Below, piece by piece: positions 1 through 9,040 of a DNA stretch of 59,905 nucleotides. The notes beneath the pieces were generated by a model, which saw only the letters and a list, made by a program, of their open reading frames with translations, ran no database searches and was not told the DNA's origin. Both the position numbers and the translations under genes were made by a program. The DNA is from Xenorhabdus kozodoii (GTDB lineage: Bacteria; Pseudomonadota; Gammaproteobacteria; Enterobacterales; Enterobacteriaceae), in assembly GCF_002632875.1 (NCBI RefSeq), contig NZ_NJCX01000022.1, positions 20,448-80,352 of the forward strand, in the 5' to 3' direction. Within the stretch, counting starts at the first letter, position 1; every line of letters begins with the position of its first letter.

Positions 1-90
1 TTTCATGTTACATTACCCGAAAAAGCACAGGAATTGACCACCCGGTTGACAGATAATTTCCAGACTTTAATTCCTGCATCTTCAAGTTAA
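1..90 (+). CDS. 3' end of an unidentified CDS (partial)
   Basis: An open frame runs from the first base to a TAA at 88-90, giving the last 29 residues of a protein that starts outside the window. The tail is hydrophilic and ends in Ala-Ser-Ser-Ser. I do not recognise it. In many enterobacteria a periplasmic metalloprotease gene (loiP/yggG) lies next to tktA, but this short tail does not allow that assignment. Its reality rests only on the open frame reaching the window edge. Confidence 0.4.
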   Translation, partial: FHVTLPEKAQELTTRLTDNFQTLIPASSS

Positions 91-142
91 TTGCGTATAT
101 ATGAATATAAATGTATATGGCAAGATGGGAGAAGTATGACAA

Positions 143-277
143 ATGAGCAACAGCAGAATTAATATCATTCAAGGTGATATCACTAAAATTGCAGTTGATA
201 CGATTGTTAATGCAGATAACACTTCCTCGTTTGTTTTGCTGATGAAAATTATCAGATCGTTCCCTAAAGTCAGTTAA
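143..277 (+). pseudogene. N-terminal remnant of a macro-domain protein (YmdB-like)
   Basis: The ATG at 143 opens a 44-codon frame. Its first 27 residues (key pieces IIQGDITK and DTIVNADNT) match the start of macro domains that bind ADP-ribose, such as O-acetyl-ADP-ribose deacetylase YmdB, where the pattern is GDIT...VDAIVNAAN. After residue 28 the similarity stops and the frame ends at 275-277, whereas the family is about 170-180 residues. Only the first strand and the start of the ADP-ribose loop remain, so this is almost certainly a decayed gene fragment. The functional motif itself has Asp where the family has Ala (NADN instead of NAAN). Confidence 0.6.
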
Positions 278-633
278 TTTTTCGAGTTAGAGGAAGTTAT
301 CATTTCCGTATATGAGCCTAATTTAGCAGAAGAACTCCCCCTTTTTGGCCTTGATTTACAGATTATCATGTTTAATATGTGGCTTTCTATCTATTGCGCA
401 AACCACATCGGGAAATGATCCCTTTTTTGCGCAAGATCACCTTGAGTTGCATACACGACCTTGAAGGGAAACCAAAACAACGGGGTAAATCAAAGCATTA
501 TTGTCAGAGAAAAATTAAGATAATTCTCCTTATATGGTATTAATTATCTGGCATTAATGATTGCGATTTGTATGCTGCGCTGCGAAAATTAATCCCTAGT
601 TCACTAACGCTTCTATCCGACTTGGAGTAAAGA
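278..633. other. Intergenic leader of tktA, no gene seen
   Basis: These 356 bases separate the macro-domain remnant from tktA. No frame with family resemblance was seen on either strand. A GGAG Shine-Dalgarno sits about 6 bases before the tktA ATG at 634. The stretch presumably holds the tktA promoter, which I could not place with confidence. Confidence 0.4.
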
Positions 634-2628
634 ATGACCACTCGTAAAACCCTTGCTAATGCTATCCGCTTCTTAAGCATGGACGCTGTGCAGAAAGCAA
701 AATCAGGGCATCCTGGCGCACCAATGGGAATGGCTGACATTGCCGAAGTGCTGTGGCGCGATTATCTGAACCATAACCCTTCTAATCCAGACTGGGCTGA
801 TCGCGACCGTTTCGTGTTATCCAATGGCCACGGCTCCATGCTGATATACAGCCTTTTGCACCTGACGGGTTATGATGTTTCTATTGATGATTTGAAAAAC
901 TTCCGTCAACTGCACTCTAAGACTCCAGGCCATCCAGAATATGGCTATACGCCAGGTGTAGAAACCACGACTGGCCCATTGGGGCAGGGTATCGCCAATG
1001 CAGTAGGTTTTGCGATTGCAGAGCGCACACTGGCCGCGCAGTTCAACCGTCCTGGTCATGATATCGTTGATCATTTCACTTATGCGTTCATGGGTGATGG
1101 CTGCATGATGGAAGGGATCTCCCATGAAGTTTGCTCTTTGGCGGGTACGCTGAAACTGGGCAAGTTGATCGCCTTTTATGATGACAACGGTATCTCTATT
1201 GATGGTGAGGTAGAAGGTTGGTTCACCGATGATACCGCCGCCCGCTTTGAAGCCTATGGCTGGCATGTTATCCGTGGCATAGATGGTCATGACGCTGACG
1301 CGATTGCCGCCGCCATTGAAGCCGCACGCCAAGAAACAGGCAAGCCATCCTTGTTGATGTGCAAAACGATCATCGGCTTTGGCTCACCCAATAAAGCGGG
1401 CAAAGAAGAGTGCCATGGTTCGCCATTGGGTGATGCGGAAATCGAAGCGACCCGTAAGGCGCTGGGTTGGGAACATCCTGCGTTTGATATTCCTCAGGAT
1501 ATTTATGCTGGCTGGAACGCCCAAGAAGCCGGCAAAGCTAAGGAAGCCGTCTGGGCAGAGAAATTTGCTGCGTATGCGCAAAATTACCCAGAACTGGCGA
1601 CTGAATTCACCCGCCGTACCCGCGGTGAACTGCCAGCAAACTGGCAAGCCGAATCCAAGGCATTTATTGAAAAACTGCAACAAAACCCCGCTTCCATCGC
1701 CAGCCGTAAGGCATCCCAAAATGCCCTGGAAGCCTTCGGTAAAGTCCTGCCAGAATTCATGGGCGGCTCTGCTGACTTGGCACCCAGTAACCTGACCATG
1801 TGGTCTGGCTCTAAGCCGCTGAACGAAGTTCAGGACGGTAATTACATTCACTACGGTGTGCGTGAATTCGGCATGTCTGCCATCATGAATGGTATCGCAC
1901 TGCATGGTGGCTTTGTGCCTTATGGCGCAACCTTCCTGATGTTCCTGGAATATGCCCGTAACGCTGTACGTATGGCAGCACTCATGAAAGTGCGTAGCAT
2001 CTTTGTTTATACCCACGACTCTATCGGCCTGGGTGAAGATGGCCCAACCCACCAGCCAGTCGAACAGATTGCTAGCCTGCGTGTCACGCCAAATATGAGC
2101 ACATGGCGCCCCTGTGATCAGGTCGAATCTGCGGTGGCATGGAAATATGCCATTGAGCGCAAAGATGGCCCAACGGCCCTCATCTTCTCCCGCCAAAATC
2201 TGGCCCAGCAGGCGCGTACCGCTGAGCAATTGGCGAATATTGAGAAAGGGGCTTACATCCTGAAAGATTGCGCAGGCCAGCCTGAATTGATCCTGATTGC
2301 AACGGGTTCCGAAGTGGAACTGGCTGTGAAAGCGGCTGATCAACTGACTGCTGAAGGCCGTCAGGTTCGTGTGGTTTCTATGCCATCAACGGATGCTTTT
2401 GATAAGCAAGATGCGGCATATCGTGAAGCGGTGCTGCCAGCGGCTGTTTCTGCGCGTGTTGCCATCGAAGCGGGTATTGCTGATTACTGGTATAAATATG
2501 TTGGCATCCATGGTGCTATCGTCGGTATGAGCACTTTCGGTGAATCTGCGCCTGCTGATCTTCTGTTCAAAGAGTTTGGCTTTACTGTTGACAATGTCGT
2601 CGCTAAGGCAACAGCTCTGCTGAAATAA
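634..2628 (+). CDS. tktA: Transketolase
   Basis: Thiamine-diphosphate enzyme of the non-oxidative pentose phosphate pathway. It moves two-carbon units between ketoses and aldoses and links erythrose-4-phosphate and ribose-5-phosphate to glycolysis in the cytoplasm. The protein has 664 residues, almost the same as E. coli TktA (663). His26 lies in the conserved SGHPGAPMG segment, and the ThDP/Mg2+ motif GDG (154-156) is followed by the NG of YDDNG about 30 residues later. The central pyrimidine-binding domain contains [11 protein letters not shown], and a C-terminal domain completes the usual three-domain layout. A GGAG ribosome site precedes the ATG, and a strong terminator follows at 2649-2689, so tktA is transcribed separately from epd. 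The tktA/epd/pgk/fbaA neighbourhood is typical of enterobacteria. Confidence 0.97.
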   Translation: MTTRKTLANAIRFLSMDAVQKAKSGHPGAPMGMADIAEVLWRDYLNHNPSNPDWADRDRFVLSNGHGSMLIYSLLHLTGYDVSIDDLKNFRQLHSKTPGHPEYGYTPGVETTTGPLGQGIANAVGFAIAERTLAAQFNRPGHDIVDHFTYAFMGDGCMMEGISHEVCSLAGTLKLGKLIAFYDDNGISIDGEVEGWFTDDTAARFEAYGWHVIRGIDGHDADAIAAAIEAARQETGKPSLLMCKTIIGFGSPNKAGKEECHGSPLGDAEIEATRKALGWEHPAFDIPQDIYAGWNAQEAGKAKEAVWAEKFAAYAQNYPELATEFTRRTRGELPANWQAESKAFIEKLQQNPASIASRKASQNALEAFGKVLPEFMGGSADLAPSNLTMWSGSKPLNEVQDGNYIHYGVREFGMSAIMNGIALHGGFVPYGATFLMFLEYARNAVRMAALMKVRSIFVYTHDSIGLGEDGPTHQPVEQIASLRVTPNMSTWRPCDQVESAVAWKYAIERKDGPTALIFSRQNLAQQARTAEQLANIEKGAYILKDCAGQPELILIATGSEVELAVKAADQLTAEGRQVRVVSMPSTDAFDKQDAAYREAVLPAAVSARVAIEAGIADYWYKYVGIHGAIVGMSTFGESAPADLLFKEFGFTVDNVVAKATALLK

Positions 2629-2648
2629 TCAGCAAATAATCCATATAA

Positions 2649-2689
2649 GCGCATTCGTATCAATTTTAGGGCGAATGCGCTCTTTTTTT
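2649..2689 (+). terminator. Rho-independent terminator of tktA
   Basis: Perfect 9-base inverted repeat (2649-2657 with 2672-2680) with a 14-base loop, followed at once by a T-rich tract (2681-2689). It lies 21 bases after the tktA stop codon. Confidence 0.9.
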
Positions 2690-2916
2690 GTTCAACCTTT
2701 CCCCCATAATGTGACGAGTGGCGCTTGCCATCGTGCTTTTTTTCTCGTAACCTGATTTTATAGTGGCTGAACCGTTTCAGTTAAGGATGTGATTTAGTCT
2801 ATAAAATGTCTTGTCTGTCACAATCTGGTTAATTTTGTGGTGAATTATCAGTACAAGCAGAGATTGCTCAGTTATCCTAAGCGGTTGCGTGACTACAGAG
2901 AAATTCAGGGAGTAAC

Positions 2917-3936
2917 ATGACTATCAGGGTAGCGATTAACGGTTTTGGGAGAATAGGGCGCAGCATCTTGCGCGCTCTGTACGAATCCGGGCGTCAAGCT
3001 GAAATTTCAGTGATCGCTATCAATGAGTTGGCAAACGCACAAGGCATTGCTCACTTGTTGAAATACGATTCCAGTCATGGGCGTTTTGCATGGGATGTAC
3101 GCCTGAATAATGATTTATTGCAAATAGGGGAAGACAATATTCGGCTGTTTCATCAACCGAAAATCTCAGCCCTGCCGTGGAAAGAGTTAGGTATCGACAT
3201 TGTTCTTGACTGCACGGGCAAATATGGCGAACGAGCCGACGGAGAGTCTCATATCGCGAGTGGCGCTAAAAAGGTTCTGTTTGCACATCCGGGAGGCAAT
3301 GATCTGGATGCGACCGTGGTATATGGTGTCAACCACCATTCATTGGTTGCCGAAGATCGCATTGTTTCTAATGCATCCTGTACAACAAACTGCATCATTC
3401 CAGTTATCAAAGTGTTGGATGATGCGTTCAATATTGAATCTGGTACGGTGACAACCATCCATGCATCGATGAATGATCAACCCGTGATTGATGCTTATCA
3501 CTGTGATTTACGTCGAACACGCGCGGCCAGTCAATCCATTATTCCCGTTGATACAAAACTGGCTGCGGGGATCACGCGTATTTTCCCTAAATTCAATGAT
3601 CGGTTTGAGGCGATTTCTGTTCGAGTCCCCACGATTAATGTGACAGCCATTGACTTAAGTGTCACGGTCCGTACGGCTGTAAGTGTTGAAGATGTAAACC
3701 AGCTCCTGCAAAAATCAGCGGTCAGGGAGTTTCGTGGTATAGTGGATTACACGGATTTGCCGTTGGTATCAACGGATTTCAACCACGATCCCCACAGTGC
3801 TATTGTGGATGGCACACAAACGAGAGTGAGCGGGAAACACCTGATTAAGACTCTGGTATGGTGTGACAATGAGTGGGGCTTTGCCAATCGTATGATTGAT
3901 ACAACGCTGGCAATGGCCGCAACCGGTTTCAAATAA
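2917..3936 (+). CDS. epd: D-erythrose-4-phosphate dehydrogenase
   Basis: NAD-dependent enzyme that oxidises erythrose-4-phosphate to 4-phosphoerythronate, the first committed step of pyridoxal 5'-phosphate synthesis. It belongs to the glyceraldehyde-3-phosphate dehydrogenase superfamily: Rossmann motif NGFGRIGR at residues 8-15 and the nucleophile Cys155 in SNASCTTNC. The length of 339 residues equals E. coli Epd. Family-typical Epd positions such as [13 protein letters not shown] and the C-terminal WCDNEWGF distinguish it from glycolytic GapA. A GGGAG ribosome site precedes the ATG. It is followed by pgk 74 bases downstream with no terminator between them, so epd-pgk-fbaA probably form one transcript as in E. 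coli. Confidence 0.96.
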   Translation: MTIRVAINGFGRIGRSILRALYESGRQAEISVIAINELANAQGIAHLLKYDSSHGRFAWDVRLNNDLLQIGEDNIRLFHQPKISALPWKELGIDIVLDCTGKYGERADGESHIASGAKKVLFAHPGGNDLDATVVYGVNHHSLVAEDRIVSNASCTTNCIIPVIKVLDDAFNIESGTVTTIHASMNDQPVIDAYHCDLRRTRAASQSIIPVDTKLAAGITRIFPKFNDRFEAISVRVPTINVTAIDLSVTVRTAVSVEDVNQLLQKSAVREFRGIVDYTDLPLVSTDFNHDPHSAIVDGTQTRVSGKHLIKTLVWCDNEWGFANRMIDTTLAMAATGFK

Positions 3937-4010
3937 TCATTTGTTGTGTCACAAACAGCACACAGCAGAAGATTGAGTAATTTTATAAAGAATCAATGAG
4001 AGGATTCACC

Positions 4011-5177
4011 ATGTCTGTAATTAAGATGACTGATTTAGATCTCGCGGGTAAACGTGTATTGATCCGTTCTGATCTGAATGTGCCTGTAAAAGGTGGCAAA
4101 GTGACTTCTGATGCTCGTATCCGTGCGTCTTTGCCGACGATTGAGGCTGCGTTGAGTCAGGGAGCCAAGGTCATGGTTACTTCTCACCTGGGACGCCCGA
4201 CTGAGGGAGAATACAACGAAGAGTTCTCACTGCAACCTGTCGTTGATTATTTGAAAGAAGCACTGTCTTCCCCTGTTCGTCTGGAAAAAAATTATCTGGA
4301 TGGGGTTGAGGTAGCAGAAGGCGAATTAGTTGTTCTGGAAAACGTTCGCTTCAACAAAGGTGAGAAAAAAGACGATGAGACATTATCAAAGCAGTACGCT
4401 GCATTGTGTGATGTGTATGTCATGGATGCTTTTGGTACAGCCCATCGTGCGCAAGCGTCAACTCACGGTGTCGCCAAGTTTGCCCCAATTGCTTGTGCCG
4501 GCCCGCTGCTGTCTGGTGAACTGGAAGCGTTGGGTCAAGCACTGCACAACCCTGCTCGCCCAATGGTCGCGATTGTGGGGGGATCTAAGGTTTCAACCAA
4601 ACTGACAGTCCTTGATTCATTGTCCAAAATTGCCGATCAGCTGATCGTCGGTGGTGGGATTGCCAATACGTTTGTTGCCGCAGAAGGGCACAACGTTGGC
4701 CGTTCACTGTACGAAGATGATTTGATTCCAGAAGCAAAAAAACTGATGGAAAGCTGTGACATCCCAGTTCCTACCGATGTTCGTGTTGCGACAGAATTCT
4801 CTGAGACTGCCGAAGCAACGCTGAAATACACCAATGAAATTAAAGACGAAGAGCAGATCCTTGACTTGGGTGATGCTTCTGCTGCACGTCTGGCTGAAAT
4901 CCTGAAAAACGCCAAGACTATTTTGTGGAATGGTCCGGTAGGTGTTTTTGAATTCCCTAATTTCCGTAAAGGAACCGAGATTATTGCCCGTGCAATTGCT
5001 GAAAGCGATGCTTTCTCAATCGCAGGGGGTGGTGATACCTTGGCGGCAATCGATCTGTTCGAAATTGCCGATAAGATCTCTTACATCTCTACGGGGGGTG
5101 GGGCTTTCCTTGAGTTCGTTGAAGGCAAAAAACTCCCCGCCGTTGTGATGCTGGAAGAACGTGCTAAAAGTCATTAA
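4011..5177 (+). CDS. pgk: Phosphoglycerate kinase
   Basis: Glycolytic enzyme that transfers the acyl phosphate of 1,3-bisphosphoglycerate to ADP. The ATG at 4011 gives 388 residues (E. coli 387). An upstream in-frame ATG at 3996 would add five residues, but that stretch holds the Shine-Dalgarno (GAGAGG), so 4011 is the better start. The N-terminal substrate domain shows RSDLNVPVK and SHLGRP, the centre has GGSKVSTK, and the C-terminal nucleotide site has the family GGGDT motif. Middle gene of the probable epd-pgk-fbaA transcript. Confidence 0.97.
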   Translation: MSVIKMTDLDLAGKRVLIRSDLNVPVKGGKVTSDARIRASLPTIEAALSQGAKVMVTSHLGRPTEGEYNEEFSLQPVVDYLKEALSSPVRLEKNYLDGVEVAEGELVVLENVRFNKGEKKDDETLSKQYAALCDVYVMDAFGTAHRAQASTHGVAKFAPIACAGPLLSGELEALGQALHNPARPMVAIVGGSKVSTKLTVLDSLSKIADQLIVGGGIANTFVAAEGHNVGRSLYEDDLIPEAKKLMESCDIPVPTDVRVATEFSETAEATLKYTNEIKDEEQILDLGDASAARLAEILKNAKTILWNGPVGVFEFPNFRKGTEIIARAIAESDAFSIAGGGDTLAAIDLFEIADKISYISTGGGAFLEFVEGKKLPAVVMLEERAKSH

Positions 5178-5234
5178 GTTGTGATAACAGGCAGCATTGG
5201 CTGCCTGTTCAATGTCAATACAGGACCACGTAAC

Positions 5235-6311
5235 ATGTCTAAAATTTTTGATTTCGTAAAACCGGGTGTCATCACTGGTGATGATGTTCAAAAAGTCTTT
5301 GCCGTCGCTAAAGAAAACAACTTCGCGTTACCAGCGGTTAACTGTGTCGGTACTGATTCTATCAACGCAGTGTTGGAAACGGCGGCAAGAGTACGTGCTC
5401 CGGTCATTGTCCAGTTTTCTAACGGCGGTGCTTCTTTCATTGCCGGTAAAGGTTTGAAAGCAGAAGGACAACAAGCAGCAATTATCGGTGCTATTTCAGG
5501 TGCTCACCATGTTCACCAAATGGCAGAGCATTATGGGGTGCCTGTTATCCTGCATACCGACCATTGTGCCCGTAAACTGCTGCCATGGATCGACGGTTTG
5601 TTGGACGCGGGTGAGAAACACTACGCACAAACGGGCAAGCCTCTGTTCTCCTCTCACATGATCGACCTGTCAGAAGAATCGCTGGAAGAAAATATTGAGA
5701 TTTGCGGCCAGTATCTGGCCCGCATGGCGAAAATCGATATGACGCTGGAAATTGAACTGGGTTGCACGGGGGGTGAAGAAGATGGTGTTGATAACACGCA
5801 TCTGGACAGCTCTTCCTTGTACACGCAGCCAGAAGATGTCGCGTATGCGTATGAGAAGCTGAACGCTATCAGCCCACGTTTCACCATCGCGGCTTCTTTC
5901 GGTAATGTTCACGGTGTCTATAAGCCAGGTAACGTGAAACTGACACCAAAAATTCTGCGTAACTCACAAAACTACGTTTCCGAGACATTCAACCTGCCAC
6001 ACAACAGCTTGGATTTCGTCTTCCACGGTGGTTCCGGCTCTACCGCAGAAGAGATTAAGGAAGCGGTTAGCTACGGTGTAGTGAAAATGAATATTGATAC
6101 CGATACCCAGTGGGCAGCGTGGGAAGGTATCCTGAACTACTACAAAAAGAACGAAGACTACCTGCAAGGCCAGTTGGGTAACCCAGAAGGTGCGGATAAG
6201 CCAAACAAGAAATTCTACGATCCACGTGTTTGGCTGCGTGCGGGGCAGTCTTCCATGGTTATTCGTCTGGAACAGGCTTTTAAAGAGCTGAATGCGGTTG
6301 ATGTGCTGTAA
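5235..6311 (+). CDS. fbaA: Fructose-bisphosphate aldolase, class II
   Basis: Zinc-dependent aldolase that splits fructose-1,6-bisphosphate into dihydroxyacetone phosphate and glyceraldehyde-3-phosphate. The ATG at 5235 gives 358 residues, in line with E. coli FbaA (359). A longer frame from 5181 would add 18 residues without family resemblance and is rejected. The zinc and catalytic region HTDHCARK, the phosphate-binding FHGGSGST and the NIDTDTQWA segment are all present. It lies 57 bases after pgk. In E. coli the next genes are mscS and argO; here a convergent dtpB follows, so local order has changed. Confidence 0.96.
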   Translation: MSKIFDFVKPGVITGDDVQKVFAVAKENNFALPAVNCVGTDSINAVLETAARVRAPVIVQFSNGGASFIAGKGLKAEGQQAAIIGAISGAHHVHQMAEHYGVPVILHTDHCARKLLPWIDGLLDAGEKHYAQTGKPLFSSHMIDLSEESLEENIEICGQYLARMAKIDMTLEIELGCTGGEEDGVDNTHLDSSSLYTQPEDVAYAYEKLNAISPRFTIAASFGNVHGVYKPGNVKLTPKILRNSQNYVSETFNLPHNSLDFVFHGGSGSTAEEIKEAVSYGVVKMNIDTDTQWAAWEGILNYYKKNEDYLQGQLGNPEGADKPNKKFYDPRVWLRAGQSSMVIRLEQAFKELNAVDVL

Positions 6312-6340
6312 TTCGTTGTTATAAAAGCAACGTTACTCGT

Positions 6341-6378
6341 TAAAAAAGCTGGCTAAGTTTTTTTGAATTAGCCAGCTT
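6341..6378 (-). terminator. Terminator of dtpB (possibly bidirectional)
   Basis: Perfect 11-base inverted repeat (6346-6356 with 6368-6378) between the convergent fbaA and dtpB genes. Read on the minus strand the stem is followed by a run of T (complement of the A-run at 6342-6347), the layout of an intrinsic terminator for dtpB. On the plus strand no T-run follows the stem, though the loop is T-rich, so service to fbaA is less certain. Confidence 0.75.
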
Positions 6379-6443
6379 GATCTGATATTCCCCGCCCATC
6401 ATTTGAATTATCAACGAGCGAAAAATTGGCTTAATTAAGCAGA

Positions 6444-7898
6444 TTACGCTTTCATAAACTTGTTCAACCACGGCACCATAAAGGCCATAATCACAGCGAC
6501 AACCAGGGTGGCAACCCCGATCTTACCAAAGACGCCAGTATAAATTGGCAGGGTTTGCAGTGGATTAGTCACACCTTCTGGCGCAGCAGTAAAGGTTGCC
6601 ACATAACTGCCCAAGACTGATGCCGCAGCTTGTGACAGGAACCACATACCCAGAATAAACCCCGTCAGATAGCTAGGAACAAAAGTTGCTACCATTGCCA
6701 ATCCCAACGCACTGATCATTAACTCACCGACGCTCTGGAACAGGTACACCAGCACAATAAACCATGGAGAGGTAATACCATTCGCATCGGCAAATAAACC
6801 AGAGGCGGCGGCGGTCAGGAAGCCCAGAGAGCACAGGAACATGCCGAAGGTGAATTTCGTTGGCATGGAAAAATCTTTACCCTTGTTACCCAGTTTGGTG
6901 TAAACAATGGCCAGGATAGGGCTGATGACGATGATCCAAAATGGGTTCAGTGCCTGGAAACTGATGGGATTGATATTAAACCCCAAAATCTGGTGATGAA
7001 CATTGTTGATGGCGAAGAAGTTGAGAGATGTTGGCATCTGGTTATACAGGATATAGAACACGATGGCCTGGAGCATCAGAATAAATGCCACAAACATCTT
7101 GTTGCGGGCGACCCTGTCTTGTTTGAATGCCTGCCAGAAGAAGATCGCGACAACAATGATTGAGATCGTTATAAGGGCAATATTGGCAATTTTGATGTGA
7201 TGCAATAACCAGGCACAGATGCCAATCATCACCACTGCACCCACCAAGACGAAAAACAAGGTGGCATAATTCAAAGGGGCGTGGTCTGGCTCTGAACCGA
7301 TATTATGTACAATATGACGGCAGGCGATATAAACCAACAGGGCGATAATCAGGCCAATACCACAGATATTATAGGTGAGCGCATAACCATATTTTTCGGC
7401 AATGACGGGGGCAAGAGAGAGGGAAACCAGGGAGCCAAGGTTAATGGACATATAAAATAGCGTAAATGCCCCATCCAAACGCGGATCTTGCGGCTGGTAA
7501 CATTTTGCCAGCAGGCTGGCCGGGTTAGCTTTGAAAAGGCCATTACCGACAGCGACGGTTCCCAAGGCATAAAAAATCAGCTCAGGTTTTATGATGGAAA
7601 GGCCAATCATAAAATAGCCGATTGCCAGTACAATAGCACCCAGGGCAATCGTCCGTTTTGTTCCCAATAAGTGATCACCAACATAACCACCGATTGAAAT
7701 CAGACCATAGACCAGCGCAGTAAAGGCGCCAAAAGTGATAAATGATTGAGTTTCGGAAAAACCAAGTTGTTGAACGAAGTAAACAGCCAGAATGCCTTGA
7801 ACGCCGTAGTAGCCAAATCGTTCCCATAGTTCTACAAAAAAGATCATAAAAAAGGGTTTGGGTTGATCCCATAAACCGACCGGAGCGGTTTTACTCAT
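6444..7898 (-). CDS. dtpB: Dipeptide/tripeptide:H+ symporter (POT family)
   Basis: Inner-membrane proton-coupled transporter for di- and tripeptides. The protein has 484 residues and is hydrophobic throughout, with the pattern of 12-14 membrane segments. The family signature [10 protein letters not shown] is at residues 27-36 (ExxERFxYY motif), and FKANPASLL and FYMSINLGS correspond to the second PTR2 signature. Similarity recalled from E. coli is closest to DtpB, for example in [14 protein letters not shown] and [15 protein letters not shown], rather than to DtpA. A GAGG site precedes the ATG. Monocistronic, with its own terminator at 6341-6378. Specific paralogue assignment (dtpB) is from memory of the sequences. 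Confidence 0.9.
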   Translation of the reverse strand: MSKTAPVGLWDQPKPFFMIFFVELWERFGYYGVQGILAVYFVQQLGFSETQSFITFGAFTALVYGLISIGGYVGDHLLGTKRTIALGAIVLAIGYFMIGLSIIKPELIFYALGTVAVGNGLFKANPASLLAKCYQPQDPRLDGAFTLFYMSINLGSLVSLSLAPVIAEKYGYALTYNICGIGLIIALLVYIACRHIVHNIGSEPDHAPLNYATLFFVLVGAVVMIGICAWLLHHIKIANIALITISIIVVAIFFWQAFKQDRVARNKMFVAFILMLQAIVFYILYNQMPTSLNFFAINNVHHQILGFNINPISFQALNPFWIIVISPILAIVYTKLGNKGKDFSMPTKFTFGMFLCSLGFLTAAASGLFADANGITSPWFIVLVYLFQSVGELMISALGLAMVATFVPSYLTGFILGMWFLSQAAASVLGSYVATFTAAPEGVTNPLQTLPIYTGVFGKIGVATLVVAVIMAFMVPWLNKFMKA

Positions 7899-8223
7899 AG
7901 TGAATGCCTCTGTTAACTCTTATGGGTAATACATTCAGATAAAAATATATTCAGATCATTGTACTGTTGTTAACATACTTGTAACTTAATGTATCGCATG
8001 GGTTGTGATTTTGTTTATTTAATCATGGTGATCGTGAAGCGAGGGAGGTTAATATACTGGGATGGTATCTTCTCAACGATAGATCACACTAACTAAAAAA
8101 AGTAATACCAGATTTGACAGAATATTCACTAAATTAATATCAAAAATTATTAATAAGTGGATTATATGCTTGCAAATAAATCAATTTGGCTGCCATTTGA
8201 CCTGGCTGTTTGTTTCATTTTTT

Positions 8224-8328
8224 TATACCCGTCGCCTTTCAAGATGCGTTTTATATCTCCCCGCGCAGCGGGGAGATATAAGCACTTCCATTGGTTTGCA
8301 AACGGCAACTTGAAGTTGGATTGGTATA
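8224..8328 (+). repeat. 105-bp MITE-like palindromic element, copy 1
   Basis: Element bounded by TATACC...GGTATA ends with imperfect terminal inverted repeats of about 20 bases (both ending in TTCAAG towards the centre). At its middle is a 13-base perfect hairpin stem of tatatctccccgc type with a 3-base loop (8252-8280). A second copy of exactly the same length lies in the opposite orientation at 31932-32036. It has no coding capacity. The form fits a small non-autonomous repeat of the kind scattered in Xenorhabdus/Photorhabdus genomes; that family link is from memory. Confidence 0.75.
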
Positions 8329-8426
8329 ATATGAGATGGAGGATTTTAAAATTGAGGTTTTGGGTTAATATTCAGTATGAACTTTATGAAATATCAATTA
8401 AAACGATATTGATAAGAATTTAGGCG

Positions 8427-8453
8427 TGAAGGCCCTTTGTTAAAGAACCTTCA
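8427..8453 (-). terminator. Candidate hairpin terminator of hpaBC
   Basis: Twelve-base arms (8427-8438 with 8442-8453, two G-U type pairs on the minus strand) and a 3-base loop, lying 48 bases beyond the hpaC stop. No clear T-run follows on the minus strand, so this could also be a processing or stabilising hairpin. Confidence 0.4.
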
Positions 8454-8500
8454 TATTAGGAGACGACATTGAAAATATTTATGCTTTAATGTGCTTTGGT

Positions 8501-9019
8501 TTAAGCGGCAGTTATTGCGGTTTTATCCATCACCGGATGAAAACTACGCTTAAAGTAAATCAACCCGTGGCCTTCTTCACGAACCATGATCTGTTTTATT
8601 TCCACCAGATAGACATAGTGAGTCCCAACTTCCTGTACTTGCTTAATACATCCTTCTAAATTGGCGAGCGTCTCTTGCAGCAAGGGTTGCCTCAGTACAC
8701 CCGTTTTCCAGATATTCCAATTGAAACGCTCTTCCATACTGACTCCCGTCATGCCAGCGAAATGGCGTGCCATCAACTCCTGTTCATGGTTTAGGATATT
8801 GACACACAAATGACCATTTTCCTGAAATACCGGATTCATGGCACTATTGTGATTAATGCATACCATCAGGGTTGGAGGCGTATCTGTCACAGAGCACACT
8901 GCGGTTGCAGTCATACCGCAGCGCCCCGCGGGGCCATCGGTGGTGATGATATTCACCGCCGCGGAAAGGCTTGCCATCGCATCTCTGAAACGCAAGCGAT
9001 ATTCATTTTCTACAGACAT
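8501..9019 (-). CDS. hpaC: 4-hydroxyphenylacetate 3-monooxygenase, flavin reductase subunit
   Basis: Small NAD(P)H:flavin oxidoreductase that feeds FADH2 to the oxygenase HpaB, so that 4-hydroxyphenylacetate is hydroxylated to homoprotocatechuate. The protein has 172 residues (family about 170). It has the flavin-reductase-like FMN-binding fold; the segments FRDAMASLSAAVNIITT and GMTATAVCSVTDTPPTL are typical of HpaC. It starts 21 bases after the hpaB stop and is clearly co-transcribed with it. Its position last in the cluster is as in E. coli W. Confidence 0.95.
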   Translation of the reverse strand: MSVENEYRLRFRDAMASLSAAVNIITTDGPAGRCGMTATAVCSVTDTPPTLMVCINHNSAMNPVFQENGHLCVNILNHEQELMARHFAGMTGVSMEERFNWNIWKTGVLRQPLLQETLANLEGCIKQVQEVGTHYVYLVEIKQIMVREEGHGLIYFKRSFHPVMDKTAITAA

Positions 9020-9040
9020 AATAGGCCTCCTGCTGCTGAC

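Larger units (their letters stand above)
7899..8500. other. Intergenic region with a palindromic repeat element
   Basis: About 600 AT-rich bases between the divergent-side 5' end of dtpB and the 3' end of hpaC. It holds the 105-base inverted-repeat element at 8224-8328 and a hairpin at 8427-8453. A frame of 88 codons crosses the repeat but has no family resemblance and is built largely from the repeat, so I do not call a gene. Confidence 0.5.

Noticed and set aside
1384-2343. Long minus-strand open frame of 319 codons inside tktA
   Set aside because: It lies fully opposite tktA, a complete and well-conserved gene, and has no family resemblance; typical antisense shadow.
3996-4010. Upstream ATG for pgk
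   Set aside because: The five extra residues are encoded by the Shine-Dalgarno region, and family members start at the second Met.
8157-8423. Open frame of 88 codons in the dtpB-hpaC gap
   Set aside because: Most of it is translated from the 105-bp palindromic repeat and no ribosome site precedes it.
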